Shown here: in pieces, positions 42,890-53,249 of the stretch
Layout of the letters: each line of letters opens with the position of its first letter
Numbering within the stretch: position 1 is the first letter of the stretch
NCBI RefSeq assembly: GCF_032056465.1
Contig: NZ_DAMBCL010000008.1
Strand: one strand, 5' to 3'
Origin: Mobilicoccus sp032056465
GTDB taxonomy: Bacteria; Actinomycetota; Actinomycetes; Actinomycetales; Dermatophilaceae
DNA: 64,000 nt
The notes under the pieces: model-generated
Told to the model about the DNA's origin: nothing
What the model saw: the letters and a program-made list of their open reading frames with translations, nothing else
The model's database searches: none
Position numbers and translations under genes: made by a program

Positions 42890-44242
42890 CTAGGCGCGAG
42901 CAGCACCCGAGGCACGGTCGGTGCCGCCCTCGCGTCCCGCGTCGTCGTGCGTGCCGTGCGCGTCCTCGCCCTGACGTCCGTTCCGGCGGTTGCCGTCCAC
43001 ACCCTCGCGCTCGCGAGCCCGCTCGAGCGCACGACGGCGGTCCTCCTCGGACTCCTTCGCGATCTGCGCGGCCCGCTCGTCGTCCCGAGTGAGACAGGCC
43101 CCCGACTCGGGGTCGAAGACGTGCATCAGTGCGGGATCGAAGTAGAGCTGGGCGTTGTCGCCCTCGCGGATGCGGGAACGGCCGTCGAGGTTGACGACCA
43201 TCTGCGTGCGCATGCCCTCGCCGTCGAGCTCTCGGTCGAGCTCGTCGAGCTTGTGCTGCACGGCGGCGTCCGCCTCGTAGGGGATGTAGGCGTACTGCTC
43301 GTTGCCGAGCCATTCGGTCTGATCGACCGGCGCCTCGAAGGACACCGCCCCCTGCGCCTGCTGGTCGCCGAGCGAGGCGTCCTTGAGGTACTCGGGGCGG
43401 ATGCCGACGATGACGAGGTCCTTGCCCTCGACCTGCTTCGCGAGGTCCCCGGAGACGGGGACGTCGACGAAGGGCAGCGACAGGACGTTGCCGTTGACCC
43501 GCGCCGGCAGGAAGTTCATCGGCGGGGTGCCGATGAAGCCGGCGACGAACAGGTTGACCGGCTGTTCGTACAGCTCCCGAGGGCTCGCCACCTGCTGCAG
43601 GACGCCCTTCTTGAGCACCGCGACCCGGTCGCCCAGGGTCATCGCCTCGGTCTGGTCGTGGGTGACGTAGATCGTCGTGATGCCCATGCGGCGCTGCATC
43701 CGCGCGATCTCGGTGCGCATCTGACCGCGGAGCTTAGCGTCGAGGTTCGACAGCGGCTCGTCGAAGAGGAACGCATCGGCGTCCCGGACGATGGCGCGGC
43801 CCATGGCCACACGCTGCCGCTGACCACCGGAGAGGTTGCCCGGCTTGCGCTCGAGGTGTTCGTCGAGCTCGAGCATGGAACTGGCGTTCTGCACCTTCTG
43901 ACGGATGACGTTCTCGTCGTGCTTGCCCTTCTCGAGGCGTAGCGGGAACGCGATGTTCTCGAACACCGAGAGGTGGGGGTAGAGCGCGTAGTTCTGGAAC
44001 ACCATGGCGAGGTTGCGGTCGCGCGGCGCGAGGTCGTTGACCTTCTTGCCGTCGATGAACATGTCACCCGAGGTGATGTCCTCGAGGCCGACGATCATGC
44101 GGAGCAGGGTGGATTTTCCACAGCCCGACGGACCGACGAAGATCATGAACTCTCCGTCCGCGATGTCGAGGCTGACGTCGTTCACCGCGGGGAAACCGTC
44201 ACCGTACTTCTTGACGATGTTGTTGAGCTGAATCTGGGACAT
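42890..44242 (-). CDS. sugC: Sugar ABC transporter ATPase (UgpC/MsmK/SugC type)
   Basis: This 450-residue ATPase has Walker A GPSGCGKS (37-44), signature LSGGQRQRVAMGRAIVRDAD, Walker B AFLFDEP and a C-terminal regulatory TOBE/OB region (IVGIRPEYLKDASLGD). That is the MalK/SugC architecture. The last ~65 residues are an extra Arg/Glu/Gly/Asp-rich tail not needed for function. It is the fourth gene of an lpqY-sugA-sugB-sugC-ordered operon, 39 bp after the second permease. It likely powers trehalose or related disaccharide uptake. Confidence 0.92.
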   Translation of the reverse strand: MSQIQLNNIVKKYGDGFPAVNDVSLDIADGEFMIFVGPSGCGKSTLLRMIVGLEDITSGDMFIDGKKVNDLAPRDRNLAMVFQNYALYPHLSVFENIAFPLRLEKGKHDENVIRQKVQNASSMLELDEHLERKPGNLSGGQRQRVAMGRAIVRDADAFLFDEPLSNLDAKLRGQMRTEIARMQRRMGITTIYVTHDQTEAMTLGDRVAVLKKGVLQQVASPRELYEQPVNLFVAGFIGTPPMNFLPARVNGNVLSLPFVDVPVSGDLAKQVEGKDLVIVGIRPEYLKDASLGDQQAQGAVSFEAPVDQTEWLGNEQYAYIPYEADAAVQHKLDELDRELDGEGMRTQMVVNLDGRSRIREGDNAQLYFDPALMHVFDPESGACLTRDDERAAQIAKESEEDRRRALERAREREGVDGNRRNGRQGEDAHGTHDDAGREGGTDRASGAARA

Positions 44243-44281
44243 GAGGGTGGTGACTCCTTGTCGAGAGCACGCGGCCGGGCG

Positions 44282-45148
44282 TCAGCCCTTGACCGCACCC
44301 GAGGTGAGGCCGGACACGATGCGCTGCTGGAAGAGCAGCACGAGGATGACGACCGGGATCGTCACGATGACGGCCGCCGCGGAGATCGCCCCGAAGGGCT
44401 GCTCGAACTGCGAGGCGCCGGTGAAGAACGCGAGCGCGGCCGGCACGGTGCGCGCCCTGTCACTGGTGAGGGAGATCGCGAAGACGAAGTCGTTCCACGC
44501 CGTGAAGAACGTGATGATCGCCGTGGTGAACACGCCCGGGCTCGCGAGCGGCACGATGACCTTGCGGAAGGCCTGCCAGCTCGTCGCGCCGTCGACCTGG
44601 GCCGCCTGCTCCATCTCCCAGGGGATCTGTTGGAAGAACGCCGAGAGCGTCCAGATGGCCAACGGAAGGGTGAGGGAGAGGTAGGGGATGATGAGGCCGA
44701 TCTGGGTGTCGAACAGCCCGATCTTGCTCCACACGTCGAACAGCGGGGTGACGAGGGAGATGACGGGGAAGAACGACACCGCGAGCGCGGTGACGAGGAT
44801 GACCTTCTTGCCCGGGAAGTTCAGGCGGGCGATGGCGTAGGCGCAGAACGTCGCGAGGATCACCGAGATGAGCGTGGCGACCAGGCAGACGACGAGTGAG
44901 TTGATGAGGGCCGGGATGAACAGCTCGCTCGCCCCACCGGTGAGGATGAGCCGGTAGTTGTCGAACGACATCTCCGACGGTTTCGGGAAGAAGTTGCCGA
45001 AGGTGTTGAGCTCGGGGGTCGCCTGCGCCGCCGGGCTCTTGATCGACAGGGAGAAGATCCACAGCAGCGGGATCATCGTGAAGAGGATGACGAACAGGGA
45101 GGCGATCCCCAGGAGCGTGGTCGAGGAGTTCTTCGAAGTACTGGCCAT
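44282..45148 (-). CDS. sugB: Sugar ABC transporter permease (MalG/SugB type)
   Basis: This 288-residue permease has six membrane helices and the cytoplasmic EAA loop EQAAQVDGATSWQAFRKVIV, then PLASPG, that docks the ATPase. The N-terminus STTLLGIASLFVILFTMIPL and the C-terminal end LLFQQRIVSGLTSGAVKG are standard for MalG-like CUT1 permeases. ATG 45148 lies 5 bp after the stop of the partner permease. Confidence 0.94.
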   Translation of the reverse strand: MASTSKNSSTTLLGIASLFVILFTMIPLLWIFSLSIKSPAAQATPELNTFGNFFPKPSEMSFDNYRLILTGGASELFIPALINSLVVCLVATLISVILATFCAYAIARLNFPGKKVILVTALAVSFFPVISLVTPLFDVWSKIGLFDTQIGLIIPYLSLTLPLAIWTLSAFFQQIPWEMEQAAQVDGATSWQAFRKVIVPLASPGVFTTAIITFFTAWNDFVFAISLTSDRARTVPAALAFFTGASQFEQPFGAISAAAVIVTIPVVILVLLFQQRIVSGLTSGAVKG

Positions 45149-45153
45149 CGCGC

Positions 45154-46119
45154 TCAGCCCCTTCCACCGGTGAGGTCGACCTTGAACCCGCGCACGAAGA
45201 TCGCGGCGATGAGGAGGACCGACAGGAACAGCAGCACCGAGATGGCCGAACCCATGCCGATCTCGACGCGGTTGATGGTCTGGTCGTAGGCGAGCAGGGA
45301 GAACGTCGTCGTCCCCTGTGCGCCCTGGGTCATGATGAACACGTTGTCGAAGATCCGGAACGCATCGAGGGTGCGGAAGAGCACGGCGACCATGATCGCC
45401 GCCTTCATGTTCGGCAGGATCACCCTGAACATGCGCTGCCAGAAGGTGGCGCCGTCGACCTTGGCGGCCTCCTCCATCGCCCCGTCGATCTGCGCGAGAC
45501 CGGAGAGCAGCAGGAGCGACATGAACGGCGTCGTCTTCCAGATCTCCGAGGCGCAGATGACGAACATCGCGCTCCACCAGTGGCCGAACCAGTTGAAGTC
45601 GAGCGGGAAGGTTCCGACGGTGATCGCGTTCAGCCAGTGGTTGATGAACCCGGTGCTCACCTGGAATCCGTAGAACCACGCGAACGCGGAGACGACCGTG
45701 ATGATGGAGTAGGGGATGAGCACGATCGTGCGCAGCGCCTTGCGTGGCCACACGACGCGGTTCATGAGCATCGCGAGGGCGAAACCGATGATGAGTTCGA
45801 TGACGACCGTGACGACGGTGATGAACAGCGTGTTCCCCACGGCGAGCCAGAACAGGGAGTCCGACAGGATCGTCGCGTAGTTGCCGAACCCGACGAGCTT
45901 GCGCGCGGCGGGGTCGGTGAGCCGGTAGCTGAAGAAGCTGTTCCAGATGGCCTGGAGGATGGGGTAGGCCGTGACGAGCAGCATGATGACGAACGCGGGC
46001 CCGGCGAGCTTCCAGCCGAGGGCGCGTTCGCCGCGAGCGCGGTCGGAGATCGCGGGCTTACCGCGTCTGTCGGTCTCCCGCGGCTGGCCCGCGGGTGCGG
46101 TGGTGGCGACGGAGCTCAC
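45154..46119 (-). CDS. sugA: Sugar ABC transporter permease (MalF/SugA type)
   Basis: This 321-residue CUT1 permease has an N-terminal cytoplasmic tail, a first helix AFVIMLLVTAYPILQAIWNS, and the EAA loop EEAAKVDGATFWQRMFRVIL followed by PNMKAAI. It forms a heterodimer with the downstream SugB-like protein. Its ATG (46119) overlaps the stop of the binding-protein gene (46116-46119). Confidence 0.94.
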   Translation of the reverse strand: MSSVATTAPAGQPRETDRRGKPAISDRARGERALGWKLAGPAFVIMLLVTAYPILQAIWNSFFSYRLTDPAARKLVGFGNYATILSDSLFWLAVGNTLFITVVTVVIELIIGFALAMLMNRVVWPRKALRTIVLIPYSIITVVSAFAWFYGFQVSTGFINHWLNAITVGTFPLDFNWFGHWWSAMFVICASEIWKTTPFMSLLLLSGLAQIDGAMEEAAKVDGATFWQRMFRVILPNMKAAIMVAVLFRTLDAFRIFDNVFIMTQGAQGTTTFSLLAYDQTINRVEIGMGSAISVLLFLSVLLIAAIFVRGFKVDLTGGRG

Positions 46120-47420
46120 AGCAGTGCCTCCCCCTTCAGGACCTTGAGGATGAAGTCGGCCGCGGCGGCCGGCGTGCCCTCGCCCACGGAGTCGGGCGGG
46201 CTGAACTGCTTGTAGAGGGCGGTGGAGATGTCGCCGTAGTACTGCGAGGACGGGCGGGCCCCACCGGCGTCCAGAGATTCGCGGATGAGCGTCGCCATGG
46301 GGAACGCCTTCTGGATCTCCGGGTCGTCGTAGACCTTCTTGCGGGCCGCGGGGTTACCGGTCCCGAGCATGTAGGCCTTCTGATTCTCCTGGCTGGTGAT
46401 GCACTGGATGGCCTCCCAGGCCGCGTCCTTGTTCGTGCTCGCGGAGTTGACGCCGAGCTCGATGCCACCGAGCGGCGGGCGGGACTCCTTCCCGGCCTCC
46501 ACCTGGGGGTAGCGCGCGAAGCCAATGTCGTTGAGGTCGGTGCCCTTCTCGGGGAGCGCGGACCACGTGTACGGCCAGTTGACGAGGAAGGCCCCGCCGC
46601 CGGCGAACCCGTCGAGCGCGGCGGTCTCGTCCGAGGAGCCCATGGCCGGGCCACCGAGCCCCCCGCGTGCGATGTCGCCGATGATCTGGGCGGCCTTCTT
46701 GCCCTGAGGGGTGTCGAGCCCGAGCTTCATGTCGTCGGCCGAGGCGCCCTCGTTCTGGATGATGTGGCCCCCGCCGGACTCGATGAGCGCGTTGATCCAC
46801 ACGGTGTAGCCCTCGTACGGCTTGGCCTGGACGCCGATCGTCGACTTGAGCTTCGTGGCCGCCTCGATGAGCTGGTCCCACGTGACCGGCTTGTCCATGT
46901 CGAGCCCGGCCTCCTTGGCCATGGACTTGCGGTACCAGAGGACCTGGGTGTTCGCCCACATCGGGGCGGCGACCATCTTGTCCTTCCACTTCGCCGATTC
47001 GACGATCGGTTTGACTGCATCCTCGGTGAGGGCGGCCTGCTTGTCCTGCGGGACCTCGGTGAGGAACCCGGCCTCGGCGAACTCGGCGACGAACACGGGG
47101 TCCATCGACATGATGTCGACGCCCTGATCGCCTGCCGCGAGACGACGCAGCAACTGCTGCCGCTGGTCGCTCGCACTGTTGGGGAGCACCTGGGTGGTGA
47201 TCCGGTACTTGCCCTGCGCGGCATCGGTGCACACCTTCGCGAGGTGGGCCTGTCCCGTCTTGTTCGGGTCGTTACCGCCCGAGTCCGGGTTGATGTACCA
47301 GGTGAGGGTGCTGGAATCCTCGGAGGTGTCTTGTCCGCCACATGCGCTCAGTGCGCCCGTCGCCGCCACGCAGATCACCGCGAGGACCGCAACGGATCTG
47401 GTCCTTCGTCTGGGCACCAC
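46116..47420 (-). CDS. lpqY: Extracellular solute-binding lipoprotein (LpqY-like, trehalose-type)
   Basis: This 434-residue binding protein has a lipoprotein signal peptide with lipobox ALSAC (lipidated C27). The segment YRITTQVLPNSASDQRQQLL then RRLAAGDQGVDIMSMDPVFV and AEFAEAG follows the pattern I recall for mycobacterial LpqY, and the gene order lpqY-sugA-sugB-sugC is also the same. Trehalose, possibly recycled from the envelope, is therefore the best guess; other disaccharides are possible. The divergent promoter region to the fumarase gene is 224 bp. Confidence 0.88.
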   Translation of the reverse strand: MVPRRRTRSVAVLAVICVAATGALSACGGQDTSEDSSTLTWYINPDSGGNDPNKTGQAHLAKVCTDAAQGKYRITTQVLPNSASDQRQQLLRRLAAGDQGVDIMSMDPVFVAEFAEAGFLTEVPQDKQAALTEDAVKPIVESAKWKDKMVAAPMWANTQVLWYRKSMAKEAGLDMDKPVTWDQLIEAATKLKSTIGVQAKPYEGYTVWINALIESGGGHIIQNEGASADDMKLGLDTPQGKKAAQIIGDIARGGLGGPAMGSSDETAALDGFAGGGAFLVNWPYTWSALPEKGTDLNDIGFARYPQVEAGKESRPPLGGIELGVNSASTNKDAAWEAIQCITSQENQKAYMLGTGNPAARKKVYDDPEIQKAFPMATLIRESLDAGGARPSSQYYGDISTALYKQFSPPDSVGEGTPAAAADFILKVLKGEALL

Positions 47421-47644
47421 GACTCCTTCGTCTCGGCTGGACCACCGACGTGGGAACTCTCGAACGGGTCGCCCGGGCGTTCATCGACAGTCCACTCGTT
47501 GTCTAACACTCTTTGTCGCCGGTCGGTGCGTACAACACTCGACGAACTAGGCTGAACAGGGCCACGGGCGGCCGATTGCGCGCGCGAGGCCGATGCCGGG
47601 CCGCCCCAGCGGCAGCCGCAGTCAGACGAGAAGGAGCATGTTCG
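47421..47644. promoter_or_regulatory. Divergent promoter region, lpqY / fumarase
   Basis: This is a 224-bp gene-free stretch. For the plus-strand fumarase, TAGGCT (47548-47553) is a good -10 with an ~85-nt leader, and AAGGAG lies about 12 nt before the ATG. For the minus-strand importer, a GTTGTCTAAC box (47498-47507) is an imperfect inverted repeat that could be an operator for a sugar regulator. No gene or RNA is evident. Confidence 0.45.
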
Positions 47645-49434
<1,790 letters not shown>

Positions 49435-49438
<4 letters not shown>

Positions 49439-50070
49439 GCACCGTGGATCGGCCCAGCACCCCGGCGGAGGCCTGGGCGGAACTGCAGGCGGGCAACGAG
49501 CGCTTCGTCGTCGGCACCCTCGCGCACCCCAACCAGGGTGTCGACCGTCGCGGTGAGCTGGCCGTCGGCCAGGCACCGTTCGCGACGTTCTTCGGCTGCG
49601 GCGACTCACGGGTCGCGGCCGAGGTGATCTTCGACCAGGGTCTGGGCGACCTGTTCGTCGTCCGCACCGCCGGGCACGTCCTGAGCGAGGGGGTCCTCGG
49701 CTCGCTCGAGTTCGCGACGGAGATCCTCAAGGTCCCGCTCATCGTCGTCCTCGGGCACGACTCGTGCGGCGCGATCAAGGCGGCGATGCAGCACTACGCC
49801 GACGGCTCCATGCCGGGTGGGTACATCCGCGACATCGTCGAGCGGGTCACGCCGAGCGTCGTCGCGGCCCAGCACGCCGCGGGCCGCGACGCCACGGGCG
49901 ACGAGGTGGAGGCCGAGCACGTCCGCCAGACCATCCATCTCATCGCCGAGCGGTCCCTCATCATCGCCGCGGCCATCGCCGAGGGCAGGTGCGCGATGAT
50001 CGGCCTCGCGTACGACCTCGCCGTCGGCCGCGCCCGCGTCATCGAGGTCATCGGGAACGTGGAGAGCTGA
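49435..50070 (+). CDS. Beta-class carbonic anhydrase
   Basis: This 211-residue zinc enzyme interconverts CO2 and bicarbonate. Zn ligands are C55, H108 and C111 (FGCGDSR, LGHDSCGA), and the Asp/Arg dyad is D57/R59. FVVRTAGHVLSEGVLGSLEF is family-typical. The start overlaps the fumarase stop, so expression is coupled. The physiological link (bicarbonate for anaplerosis into the TCA cycle) is inference. A perfect 19-bp hairpin follows the stop. Confidence 0.95.
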
Positions 50071-50085
50071 GCGACGGCGGATCCG

Positions 50086-50124
50086 CGACGGCCGGCCCGG
50101 AGGAATCCTCCGGGCCGGCCGTCG
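50086..50124. terminator. Perfect 19-bp hairpin terminator
   Basis: The arms 50086-50104 and 50106-50124 are fully complementary around a single A (in practice a 3-5 nt loop). The hairpin starts 15 bp after the carbonic anhydrase stop, with glmM converging 90 bp beyond. There is no T-tract. It is very probably a terminator for the fumarase operon and perhaps also for glmM. Confidence 0.8.
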
Positions 50125-50214
50125 TGATCGCGCCCGACACGCGCGTCGGTGCGTGGTGGGGCGAGCTCCGCATGGGGGCGAGGTCCACCCCCTCCGCGCG
50201 GGGCTCAGGACTTC

Positions 50215-51567
50215 TCAGAGTGCGAGGCGCTCCTTGACCACGGAGGCGAGACGCTCCGCGACCCCCTGCGCGCGGTCGGCGGTGTCCGCCTCGACCATCA
50301 CCCGCACGAGCGGCTCGGTCCCGGACTTGCGGAGCAACACCCGGCCGGCGCCGCTCAGCTCCGCCTGCGCGTCACTGACCGCCTGCTGCAACTCCGCGTC
50401 GGACTCCACGCGGTTCTTGTCGACGCCCCTCACGTTGACGAGGACCTGCGGGAGCCGCGTCATGACCTGCGCGAGGTCGGCGAGGGTGCGGCCGGTCTCG
50501 ACGACGCGGGCCGCGACCATGAGCGCGGTGAGGACGCCGTCACCGGTGGTCGCGTGGTCGAGCATGATGACGTGCCCGGACTGCTCACCACCGAGGTTGA
50601 AGCCCTTGGTGCGCATCTGTTCGAGGACGTAACGGTCCCCGACACCCGTCTGCGTCGTGACGACGCCTTCACGCTCCATCGCCTGCAGAAGCCCGAGGTT
50701 GCTCATCACCGTGACGACGAGAGTGTCGTCGCGAAGGCGACCGGCGTCGCGCATCGCGAGCGCGAGGATCCCCATGATCTGGTCGCCGTCGACGACGGTG
50801 CCGTCGGCGTCGACGGCGAGACACCGGTCGGCGTCGCCGTCCCACGCGAACCCCACGTCGGCGCCGCGGGCGACGACGGCCTCCTTGAGCTTGTCGAGGT
50901 GGGTGGACCCGTACCCGTCGTTGATGTTGAGGCCGTCGGGTGATCCGCCGATGACGTCGACCGTCGCCCCGGCCTGCTCGAACGCGTCGGGACCGACGAC
51001 GCTCGCCGCGCCGTGGGCCGCGTCGACGACGACGTGGAGGCCGTCGAGCCGGGTGGGCACGCTGTCGCGCAGGTGCTCGAGGTAGAAGTCGCGGCCCTGC
51101 GGGAACGGGCGGATACGACCGACGGCGGCGCCCTGCGGACGGTCGGTCCAGGGCTCGTCCATGTGGGCGCTGATCTCGTCCTCGGTGGCGTCGGACAGCT
51201 TGTGCCCACCCTTGCCGAGGAACTTGATCCCGTTGTCGGGCATCGCGTTGTGGCTGGCCGAGAGCACGGCGCCCATCTCGGCCTTCATCCGTGCGGTGAG
51301 GTAGGCGATGGCGGGCGTGGGCAGCACGCCCGCGTCGAGGACGTCGACGCCCGCCGAGGCGAATCCCGCGCAGACCGCCGCGCCGAGGAACTCGCCCGAC
51401 GCGCGGGTGTCGCGACCGACGACGGCGACGGCGCGTTGACCACCGAAGGCTCCCCTGTCTCCCAGGGCGCGGGCGGCGGCGACGGACAGGCTCAACGCCA
51501 GGTCGGCGGTGAGGTCCTTGTTGGCAAGTCCACGGACACCGTCGGTGCCGAACAGACGTGCTCCCAT
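50215..51567 (-). CDS. glmM: Phosphoglucosamine mutase
   Basis: GlmM converts glucosamine-6-P to glucosamine-1-P for peptidoglycan precursor UDP-GlcNAc. The 450-residue length is typical. The active Ser is S105 in LSASHNAMPDNGIKF, the metal-binding loop is WDGDADRCLAVD, the sugar loop is GGEQSGHV, and the phosphate loop is LLRKSGTEPLVRVM. ATG 51567 gives MGARLFGTDGVRGLAN, the standard N-terminus. It lies downstream of rplM-rpsI, the usual actinobacterial order, but separated by 360 bp containing repeats and hairpins, so it may have its own promoter. Confidence 0.97.
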   Translation of the reverse strand: MGARLFGTDGVRGLANKDLTADLALSLSVAAARALGDRGAFGGQRAVAVVGRDTRASGEFLGAAVCAGFASAGVDVLDAGVLPTPAIAYLTARMKAEMGAVLSASHNAMPDNGIKFLGKGGHKLSDATEDEISAHMDEPWTDRPQGAAVGRIRPFPQGRDFYLEHLRDSVPTRLDGLHVVVDAAHGAASVVGPDAFEQAGATVDVIGGSPDGLNINDGYGSTHLDKLKEAVVARGADVGFAWDGDADRCLAVDADGTVVDGDQIMGILALAMRDAGRLRDDTLVVTVMSNLGLLQAMEREGVVTTQTGVGDRYVLEQMRTKGFNLGGEQSGHVIMLDHATTGDGVLTALMVAARVVETGRTLADLAQVMTRLPQVLVNVRGVDKNRVESDAELQQAVSDAQAELSGAGRVLLRKSGTEPLVRVMVEADTADRAQGVAERLASVVKERLAL

Positions 51568-51839
51568 GAATGTCTCCCTCTCGTCCGTGGCTCCGGGGCG
51601 GCAGATCGCCACGGCGACGTCGGGACCACGGCCGGTGGGCCGGTCGGACGTCGCAGGGAGCCCGCTCGCGCCGGTGGCACGAGCCGATCCATCGTACCGG
51701 CGGGAGCCCTGCCCCACGGCCACGTCCCGGCGAGGTCCCGGCACGCCAGGTCCGGAGCGCACGGGGACACGACGAATGCCGCCACCTCCGAGAGAGGTGA
51801 CGGCATCGACGTGCCGCACGAGAGCGGCTCAGCGCATGC
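51568..51839. other. Gene-free region between rpsI and glmM
   Basis: This 272-bp stretch (360 bp counting the repeats to 51927) holds a hairpin at 51776-51806 and, next to rpsI, the 44-bp tandem repeat. On the minus strand the part from about 51750 to 51568 is where a glmM promoter would lie. I could not pick out a convincing -35/-10 pair. Confidence 0.5.
51776..51806 (-). terminator. Hairpin downstream of the rpsI repeats
   Basis: ATGCCGCCACCTC (51776-51788) pairs with GAGGTGACGGCAT (51794-51806) with one mismatch and a 5-nt loop. It lies about 120 bp after the rpsI stop on the transcribed strand and is the likeliest terminator of the rplM-rpsI operon. Confidence 0.6.
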
Positions 51840-51840
51840 T

Positions 51841-51937
51841 CAGCGCTTGTGGAGCCAACCGCTGAGCACCGCGCCAGCGGGGATCAGCGCTTGTGGAGCC
51901 AACCGCTGAGCACCGCGCCAGCGGGGATCAGCGCTTG
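51841..51937 (-). repeat. 44-bp tandem repeat spanning the rpsI stop codon
   Basis: Two identical 44-bp units (51841-51884, 51885-51928) are followed by 9 matching bases of a third (51929-51937), which are the end of rpsI. On the coding (minus) strand each boundary carries AAGCGCTGA, the last codons K-R and stop of S9. Units contain CCGCTG/CAGCGG arms that can form a hairpin. The 3' end of rpsI plus 35 bp of downstream sequence has been duplicated twice, with no effect on the encoded protein. Confidence 0.9.
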
Positions 51938-52431
51938 GAGTACTGAGGCGCCTTGCGGGCCTTCTTGAGACCGGCCTTCTTGCGCTCCGGGACGCGGGCG
52001 TCACGGGTGAGGAAGCCGGCCTTCTTGAGGGCGGCGCGGTTGAGCTCGGCGTCGACCTCGTTGAGGCTGCGGGCCACACCGAGGCGGACGGCGCCGGCCT
52101 GGCCGGAGGGGCCACCGCCGCCGACGCGCACGAGCACGTCGTAGGCGCCGTCGAGCTCGAGCACCTTGAGGGGCTCGTTGACGATCTGCTGGTGCACCTT
52201 GTTCGGGAAGTAGTCCTCGAGGGTGCGGCCGTTGATCTTCCACGTGCCGGTGCCGGGGACGATGCGCACGCGGGCGATGGCCTGCTTGCGACGACCGGTC
52301 GCGGAGCCCGGCGCCGAGGCGGACGGGCGGCGGACGGGCTCGTCGGTCGGCGCAGCGCTGGACTCGGAGGTGTAGCTGGACAGCGTGGGCTCGTCGTTCT
52401 CGAGCTCGGTGTCCGGAGTGTTGTCAGTCAC
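51928..52431 (-). CDS. rpsI: 30S ribosomal protein S9
   Basis: This is a 167-residue S9. The conserved body starts at GRRKQAIARVRIVPGTGTWK (about residue 46) and ends with the universal KAPQYSKR, whose C-terminal Lys-Arg contacts P-site tRNA. The first ~45 residues are an acidic Ser/Thr/Pro/Glu-rich extension, common in Actinobacteria. It lies 29 bp after rplM in the same operon. The stop codon is the first base set of a 44-bp tandem repeat. Confidence 0.97.
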   Translation of the reverse strand: MTDNTPDTELENDEPTLSSYTSESSAAPTDEPVRRPSASAPGSATGRRKQAIARVRIVPGTGTWKINGRTLEDYFPNKVHQQIVNEPLKVLELDGAYDVLVRVGGGGPSGQAGAVRLGVARSLNEVDAELNRAALKKAGFLTRDARVPERKKAGLKKARKAPQYSKR

Positions 52432-52460
52432 GGTTCTCCTCGTGGCGTATCACCCAGTGA

Positions 52461-52904
52461 TTACTGGGCGACCTGCGAGATCTCGAAGGGCTCAGGCTGC
52501 TGCGCCTGGTGCGGGTGGGTGTCGCCGGCGTAGACCTTGAGCTTGCTGAGCTGCTGACGAGCCAGCGAGTTCTTCGGAAGCATGCCGCGGATGGCCTTCT
52601 CGACGGCGCGCGTCGGGTTCTTGGCCATGAGCTCGGTGTAGGAGGTCGCCCGCAGACCACCCGGGTACCCGGAGTGGTGGTAGGCCTTCTTCTGCTGAAG
52701 CTTGGCGCCGGTGAGGGCGACCTTGTCGGCGTTGATGATGATGACGTAGTCGCCCGTGTCCACGTGGGGGGCGAACGTCGGCTTGTGCTTGCCGCGCAGC
52801 AACTGCGCAGCCTGGGAGGCCAGACGGCCGAGAACGACGTCGGTGGCGTCGATGACGTGCCACTTGCGCTCGATCTCGCCCGGCTTGGGGGTGTAGGTAC
52901 GCAC
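52461..52904 (-). CDS. rplM: 50S ribosomal protein L13
   Basis: This is a 147-residue L13. VRTYTPKPGEIERKWHVIDA is the standard actinobacterial N-terminus, set by GTG 52904. Conserved segments are VLGRLASQAAQLLRGKHKPT, GDYVIIINADKVALTG and YHHSGYPGGLRATSYTELMA, followed by RGMLPKNSLARQQLSKLKVY. It heads the rplM-rpsI operon. The mRNA leader from the promoter at 53061-53090 is about 150 nt and may carry feedback control, but I could not define a structure. Confidence 0.97.
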   Translation of the reverse strand: MRTYTPKPGEIERKWHVIDATDVVLGRLASQAAQLLRGKHKPTFAPHVDTGDYVIIINADKVALTGAKLQQKKAYHHSGYPGGLRATSYTELMAKNPTRAVEKAIRGMLPKNSLARQQLSKLKVYAGDTHPHQAQQPEPFEISQVAQ

Positions 52905-53060
52905 GGTTATCAGCCTTGCTTGCTCGGGTGTTGGACGGTCGTGCGTGCATCCGGCCGCCTCGACGCCGGAGGCACCGAAGGACGATGGGGACGACACCGC
53001 GGCGGGGATCCGACCCGAGGGCCTGGATCGCGCGACAGTCGCTCGCACGACAACTCCACC

Positions 53061-53090
53061 AGTTTATCGAGCGACGACCCTGCCCTCCAA
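53061..53090 (-). promoter_or_regulatory. rplM-rpsI promoter
   Basis: On the minus strand TTGGAG (53090-53085) and TAAACT (53066-53061) are separated by 18 nt, a good housekeeping sigma-factor promoter for this genome. It would give a ~150-nt leader before the rplM GTG. An inverted repeat CCCTGCC/GGCAGGG (53078-53105) covers the -35 region. On the other side the ArsR-like gene is transcribed divergently. Confidence 0.6.
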
Positions 53091-53165
53091 AACGACGAGG
53101 CAGGGCCCTTCACCTGCGGTTTCCTCGCGTGGGACCCGGCAACCGCGACCTCATGCAGCGATTCT

Positions 53166-53184
53166 ATGCAAACATTCTCTGCAT
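53166..53184 (+). promoter_or_regulatory. Inverted repeat operator before the ArsR-like gene
   Basis: ATGCA-N9-TGCAT (53166-53184) is a 19-bp interrupted palindrome 65 bp before the GTG of the helix-turn-helix regulator. A related ATGCAGCGATTCTATGCA overlaps its left side. It is a probable autoregulatory site of that regulator (inference from position). Confidence 0.5.
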
Positions 53185-53249
53185 GAAACGGCCAACATCC
53201 GCGCTCCACCGTCGGCGAGCCGCCGACGCCGAGTATCGGAGGACGACCG

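Noticed and set aside
51840..51937. CRISPR-like array at the rpsI end
   Set aside because: The 44-bp units are contiguous with no spacers, and no cas genes are present; it is a plain tandem duplication.
52905..53060. Ribosomal-protein leader riboswitch before rplM
   Set aside because: The ~150-nt leader is GC-rich, but I could not draw a conserved structure; without covariance evidence I did not call it.
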